Of a stretch of DNA of 64,000 nucleotides, positions 61,054 through 64,000 are shown in pieces. Made by a program: the position numbers and the translations under genes. Location: the NCBI GenBank assembly GCA_900555555.1, contig USLK01000001.1:62001-126000 (forward strand), given 5' to 3'. The first letter of the stretch is position 1. Each line of letters starts with the position of its first letter. Source of the DNA: an uncultured Collinsella sp. Its GTDB lineage: Bacteria; Actinomycetota; Coriobacteriia; Coriobacteriales; Coriobacteriaceae. Under the pieces are notes generated by a model. It saw only the letters and a list, made by a program, of their open reading frames with translations, was not told where the DNA came from and did no database searches.

Positions 61054-61718
61054 ACGTGGGCGCGGTCCGGATCCTATACGAGGATGACCATCTCATCGCC
61101 GTCGACAAGCCTGCGGGCGTCATTGTCCATGGCGACGGAACAGGGTCGTGCACGCTCACCGAAAACGTGCGCGACCTGGTCGAACGCCGCGGCGGCTCCC
61201 CCGTGCAAATCGCCGGCGTCCAAGCTCTGCAGCGCCTCGATCGCGAGACCACGGGAATCGTGCTGTTCTCATTGCGCAAGGAGACGCAGGCGGCCTTCGA
61301 CCGCATCATCGCCGAACGCGCCATCGAGAAGCGCTATCTCGCCATCGCATCCGGGCGGATTCGCACCCCGCGCGAGATCACCGCGCCCATCGGACGCGAT
61401 CGCCATGATTCCCGGCGCATGCGCGTGAGCCGCACGGGCAAGTCGGCGCGGACGGTCATCACTCCGCTCGACTGCGCCCCCGAGCGGACGTTGCTCGAGG
61501 TCGACCTGCACACCGGGCGCAAGCACCAGATCCGCGTGCACATGGCCCACATCGGCCACCCCCTCCTGGGAGATCGCCTCTATGGCGGACCTGGCGCTTT
61601 CCAGCTCATGCTACATGCGGCTGAACTCGCCTTCACGCACCCTCTCACCGGAGAGCGGGTTCGCATCACCGCGCCCTACCCCAAGAGGTTCGAGGCGTTG
61701 TTCGACCGGCGGGGATGA
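61050..61718 (+). CDS. RluA-family pseudouridine synthase
   Basis: A 222-residue pseudouridine synthase with the catalytic Asp in QRLDRETTGIVLF (HRLDxxTSG-like) and VDKPAGVIVHGDG at the N-terminus. The C-terminal TGRKHQIRVHMAHIGHPLLGDRLYGG is diagnostic. It has no S4 domain, so it is the short RluA/RsuA-like type. Start GTG 61050 overlaps the U32 stop (GTGA), with AGGGAG upstream. Both products modify RNA if the U32 is a TrhP/RlhA homolog, which is an appealing but unproven link. Confidence 0.92.
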   Translation: MNVGAVRILYEDDHLIAVDKPAGVIVHGDGTGSCTLTENVRDLVERRGGSPVQIAGVQALQRLDRETTGIVLFSLRKETQAAFDRIIAERAIEKRYLAIASGRIRTPREITAPIGRDRHDSRRMRVSRTGKSARTVITPLDCAPERTLLEVDLHTGRKHQIRVHMAHIGHPLLGDRLYGGPGAFQLMLHAAELAFTHPLTGERVRITAPYPKRFEALFDRRG

Positions 61719-61728
61719 CGGCGTCCGG

Positions 61729-62826
61729 TTATTCCGCAGACTCCTCCTCGGGATAGACGACGCCCCAATCGCGGCGCAGACGCGTCATGATATCCATCAC
61801 ATCCGAAGCGTAGCCGATGAGCTCGCGCTTGGACCCATCCCCTGCGACCGCCTTCTCCAGGTCGGCTATCTCGTAGCATAGCGCATACGCCTCGATGCCC
61901 GCGGAGACCTCCTCGCGATGCCCGTCTGCGGTCCACGTGATTGTCGCACGGTCCGCGCGCGGGTACGACATGATCTCGATATAGCAGTCGTCAAAGCACA
62001 GGGTGGCGCGCTTGGGCTGCTTGGCGTGCATGGTGAGCGAGAACACGCCGATCTGGCCCTCGGCGTTGCGGGTCACAAAGCCGCTCTCCTCGTCGACACC
62101 CGTCTTGAAGACGTTGGCGAGCGACACCACCTCGGTGGGCTGGCTTTCCATGAACAGACGCGCAACCGAGAGTGCGTACACGCCGATATCCAACATCGCC
62201 CCGCCGGCGAGCGAGCGATTCCAAAACCGGTTGCTCAAGTCGTCGTAGCTATGCCAACTGCCAAAGTTCACCTGCGCCAAGCGCAACCTGCCGAACTCGC
62301 CCGCCTCCGCGCGACGCATGAGCTCGACATACAGCGGCATATGCAGCACCGTGGTCGCATCCATGAGAACCACTCCGTGCTCATCGGCGATGGCGCGGGC
62401 CTCTTCAAGCTCGGCACTGTTGAGGGTGATCGCCTTTTCGCAGAGCACGTGCTTTCCGGCCGCGAGCGCACCGCACAGGTAGTCGATATGGGTGTTGTGG
62501 GGCGTGGTGATATAGACCGCATCGACGGCCGGATCCGCATAGAGCTCCTCGACCGAATCATACACACACTCGACGCCATATTCCCGAGCGAACGCCTCCG
62601 CCTTTGAGCGCGTGCGATTGACGATGCCATACACCTTGCGCCCAGCCAACGCGAGGGACTGCGCCATCTGATTCGCGATGACACCGCAGCCAATTACAGC
62701 CCAAGAAAGCTCAGGAGCCGTAAAAACGTCCTTTGGGAACGGCTTTCCCACGACTGCTGCGAATGCAGCCTTGGCCGCAGCTGCGGCATCGAGCGGTGCG
62801 ACATTGCCTGTGGTCTGAGCATCCAT
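61729..62826 (-). CDS. Gfo/Idh/MocA family oxidoreductase
   Basis: A 365-residue NAD(P)-dependent sugar or cyclitol dehydrogenase. The N-terminal Rossmann segment is WAVIGCGVIANQMAQSL, and AVDAVYITTPHNTHIDYLCGALAAGKHVLCEKAI contains the conserved EKP-like E-K. The YIEIM, DIGVYALS and C-terminal segments match the family. The substrate is unknown. It is convergent with the RluA gene (10-bp gap). ATG at 62826 has AAAAGGGGT upstream; longer frames to 63012 enter repeat DNA. Confidence 0.9.
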   Translation of the reverse strand: MDAQTTGNVAPLDAAAAAKAAFAAVVGKPFPKDVFTAPELSWAVIGCGVIANQMAQSLALAGRKVYGIVNRTRSKAEAFAREYGVECVYDSVEELYADPAVDAVYITTPHNTHIDYLCGALAAGKHVLCEKAITLNSAELEEARAIADEHGVVLMDATTVLHMPLYVELMRRAEAGEFGRLRLAQVNFGSWHSYDDLSNRFWNRSLAGGAMLDIGVYALSVARLFMESQPTEVVSLANVFKTGVDEESGFVTRNAEGQIGVFSLTMHAKQPKRATLCFDDCYIEIMSYPRADRATITWTADGHREEVSAGIEAYALCYEIADLEKAVAGDGSKRELIGYASDVMDIMTRLRRDWGVVYPEEESAE

Positions 62827-62928
62827 GTGTACCCCTTTTCCATGATGAATCGCTACGCAGCAATTGTGGCACAAGAGCCGCGCGCCGATGCCCATGCCGG
62901 AGGGAAAACGAGCAAGAGGGGGGTCAGA

Positions 62929-63109
62929 GCCGTAATGAGGACTCAGGAAATGAAAGTGTACGTTTTGGGGAAGGTTTTTGCCCAAAAGGCGAATGGACGA
63001 AATTCTGGACAACGTTTCCGCAGGAAAGCAGAGCCCAGATTTTTGGACATCGGCCTTTCCGCGTCAAACCTTTCCCAAAACAAACACTTATTGCGGAGCT
63101 CGCTACGGC
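62929..63109. repeat. Long imperfect palindrome near the rplX breakpoint
   Basis: Two arms of about 55 nt (62954-63008 and 63035-63089) are imperfect reverse complements. Core matches include AAGTGT, GTTTTGGG, AAGG and the ATCTGG/CCAGAT ends. They flank a 26-nt loop that itself holds TTTCC-GCA-GGAAA. Weaker pairing extends outward (CCGTA / TACGG, GAG / CTC). The form suggests a MITE-like or REP-like repeat, or a folded RNA. It has no ORF. Confidence 0.75.
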
Positions 63110-63174
63110 ACATCATGACCACTCGCATTGCGGGCGGTTTGCTCGTAGGGTGAAACCCTTCGAACCCAGCCGTT

Positions 63175-63315
63175 GCCCAAGACATGGGGCCAAGATGCGC
63201 CACAGGCCCCAGGATCACAGGCCAGGACCCAAAGTCAGGACACAAACCGGAACCCATACCCCAGGGCATGGGTCCAGGACGATCACAGGCCCAAGGTCCC
63301 AGATCACGGCCATGG
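63175..63315. repeat. Degenerate short repeats, GGCCC/CCAGGA-rich
   Basis: Short variants of CCAGGA, GATCACAGGCC and CCCAGATCACGG recur several times over about 140 bp (for example around 63213-63223, 63276-63290 and 63296-63310). It looks like decayed or slipped simple-sequence DNA. I see no gene. Confidence 0.5.
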
Positions 63316-63359
63316 AAAGAAAATACCCCCTGAACTGCACGAGGCAATCCAGGGGGTAT
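63316..63359 (-). terminator. Terminator directly after rplX
   Basis: The minus-strand stem ATACCCCCTG / CAGGGGGTAT (63323-63332, 63350-63359) is followed by TTTTCTTTCC, 23 bp downstream of the rplX stop. It shows the upstream half of the spc operon ends here, not in rplE. Confidence 0.85.
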
Positions 63360-63382
63360 GAAGGCGCTCTAGATGCTAGATC

Positions 63383-63706
63383 TTAGAACTTGTGGCCGCA
63401 CTTCTTGCAGATGCGAAGCTTGGTCTTCTTGCCGTCGAGCTCGCCGGCCTCATGGCCAACGCGGGTGCGCTTGCCGCAAGCCGGGCAAACGAGGTTGACG
63501 TTGGAGGCATCGATTGCGGCCTCCTGAGACACGATGCCGCCCTGCTGATTCTGCGGGTTCGGCTTAACGGCCTTCTTGACGATGGCAACGCCCTCGACAA
63601 CGACCTTGCCCTCCTTGGGCATGGCGCGCAGGACAACGCCCTGCTTGCCGCGATCCTTGCCGGAGAGGACCTCGACCTTGTCGCCCTTCTTGATGGACAT
63701 AGACAT
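63383..63706 (-). CDS. rplX: 50S ribosomal protein L24
   Basis: A 107-residue KOW-domain protein: [45 protein letters not shown], then the C-terminal zinc-like [15 protein letters not shown] with [10 protein letters not shown]. It is an assembly initiator of the 50S subunit. In most bacteria rplE follows within tens of bases; here a terminator and 8.4 kb of other genes follow. ATG at 63706 has GGGAGAGA upstream; an ATG at 63721 is possible but less good. Confidence 0.97.
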   Translation of the reverse strand: MSMSIKKGDKVEVLSGKDRGKQGVVLRAMPKEGKVVVEGVAIVKKAVKPNPQNQQGGIVSQEAAIDASNVNLVCPACGKRTRVGHEAGELDGKKTKLRICKKCGHKF

Positions 63707-63721
63707 AGTGGTCTCTCCCAA

Positions 63722-64000
63722 CTACAGGGTCTCGGGTGCGAGCGAGACGATCTTCATGTACTTGCGGTCACGAAGCTCGCGAGCGACGGGCCCGAAGATA
63801 CGGGTGCCGACGGGCGAACCGTCGTTGTTGATGACAACGCAGGCGTTGTCATCGAAGCGGATGTAGGAACCGTCCTTGCGACGGACCTCCTTCACGGTGC
63901 GTACGACAACGCAACGAACAACGTCCTTCTTCTTGACGTTGGCGCCAGGAGTTGCCTCCTGGACAGCGGCCATGATGACGTCGCCGATGCCGGCGTAACG
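63722..64000 (-). CDS. rplN: 50S ribosomal protein L14 (partial)
   Basis: The C-terminal ~92 residues of L14; the 5' end lies beyond the window. It includes [92 protein letters not shown], recognised as L14 throughout. Fifteen bases separate its stop from the rplX ATG. Confidence 0.97.
   Translation of the reverse strand, partial: RYAGIGDVIMAAVQEATPGANVKKKDVVRCVVVRTVKEVRRKDGSYIRFDDNACVVINNDGSPVGTRIFGPVARELRDRKYMKIVSLAPETL

Overview
The window is a GC-rich, gene-dense actinobacterial chromosome segment. Gene content and style fit class Coriobacteriia, most likely Collinsella or a close relative. The clues are a two-gene (split) transketolase, many GTG/TTG starts, strong purine Shine-Dalgarno (SD) sites, abundant ATGA/TAATG gene overlaps, and a ribosomal block followed by ecfA-ecfT-truA. 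The genus is an inference; no search was run.

Layout. 1-5.7 kb: the end of a possible AddB-like nuclease gene, a TrpR/YerC-family regulator, ApbE flavin transferase, a small holin-family membrane protein, an Rrf2/IscR-type regulator divergent from mnmA, a membrane protein and a HAD phosphatase. 5.8-12 kb: a DUF1275 membrane protein, a YgiQ radical SAM protein with a small basic partner, a CPBP protease and a DEAD-box helicase. 12.2-15.0 kb: a complete copper-efflux operon copA-copZ-csoR with a CsoR-type operator in its promoter. 15.1-19.5 kb: a zinc-ribbon membrane protein, rubredoxin, and the rnr-TPR-smpB RNA quality-control operon. 19.6-28.1 kb: ftsE-ftsX, split transketolase, secA-prfB. 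28.3-41.3 kb: rpmE with a structured leader, an ACT-domain regulator plus citrate synthase, a Cof phosphatase, a GT2-adenine deaminase pair, tyrS, a U32 peptidase and PBP1A. 41.3-54.97 kb: argR, truA, an ECF transporter core (fused ATPases plus EcfT), then, reading right to left, rplE-rpsZ-rpsH-rplF-rplR-rpsE-rpmD-rplO-secY-adk-map-infA-rpmJ-rpsM-rpsK-rpsD-rpoA-rplQ.

The most unusual region is 54.97-63.38 kb. The spc ribosomal operon is split between rplX (L24) and rplE (L5) by about 8.4 kb. The intruding DNA holds a type VII secretion-style cassette (DUF4176, WXG100-like, and an LXG-like effector without its C-terminus), an AAA+ ATPase, a second U32 peptidase with an RluA pseudouridine synthase on the opposite strand, and a Gfo/Idh oxidoreductase. 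Both breakpoints carry repeats: three copies of a 14-bp motif and a 12-bp inverted repeat next to rplE, and a long imperfect palindrome next to rplX. A terminator directly after rplX means the two halves of the operon are probably transcribed separately.

Other points of note: RF2 has S-P-T where the UGA-reading S-P-F tripeptide is expected; L31 and L17 carry long Ala/Lys/Glu-rich tails; FtsE has a disordered N-terminal extension of about 150 residues; and the rpmE leader has two tandem stem-loops with an identical loop. I found no tRNA, rRNA, CRISPR array or transposase gene.
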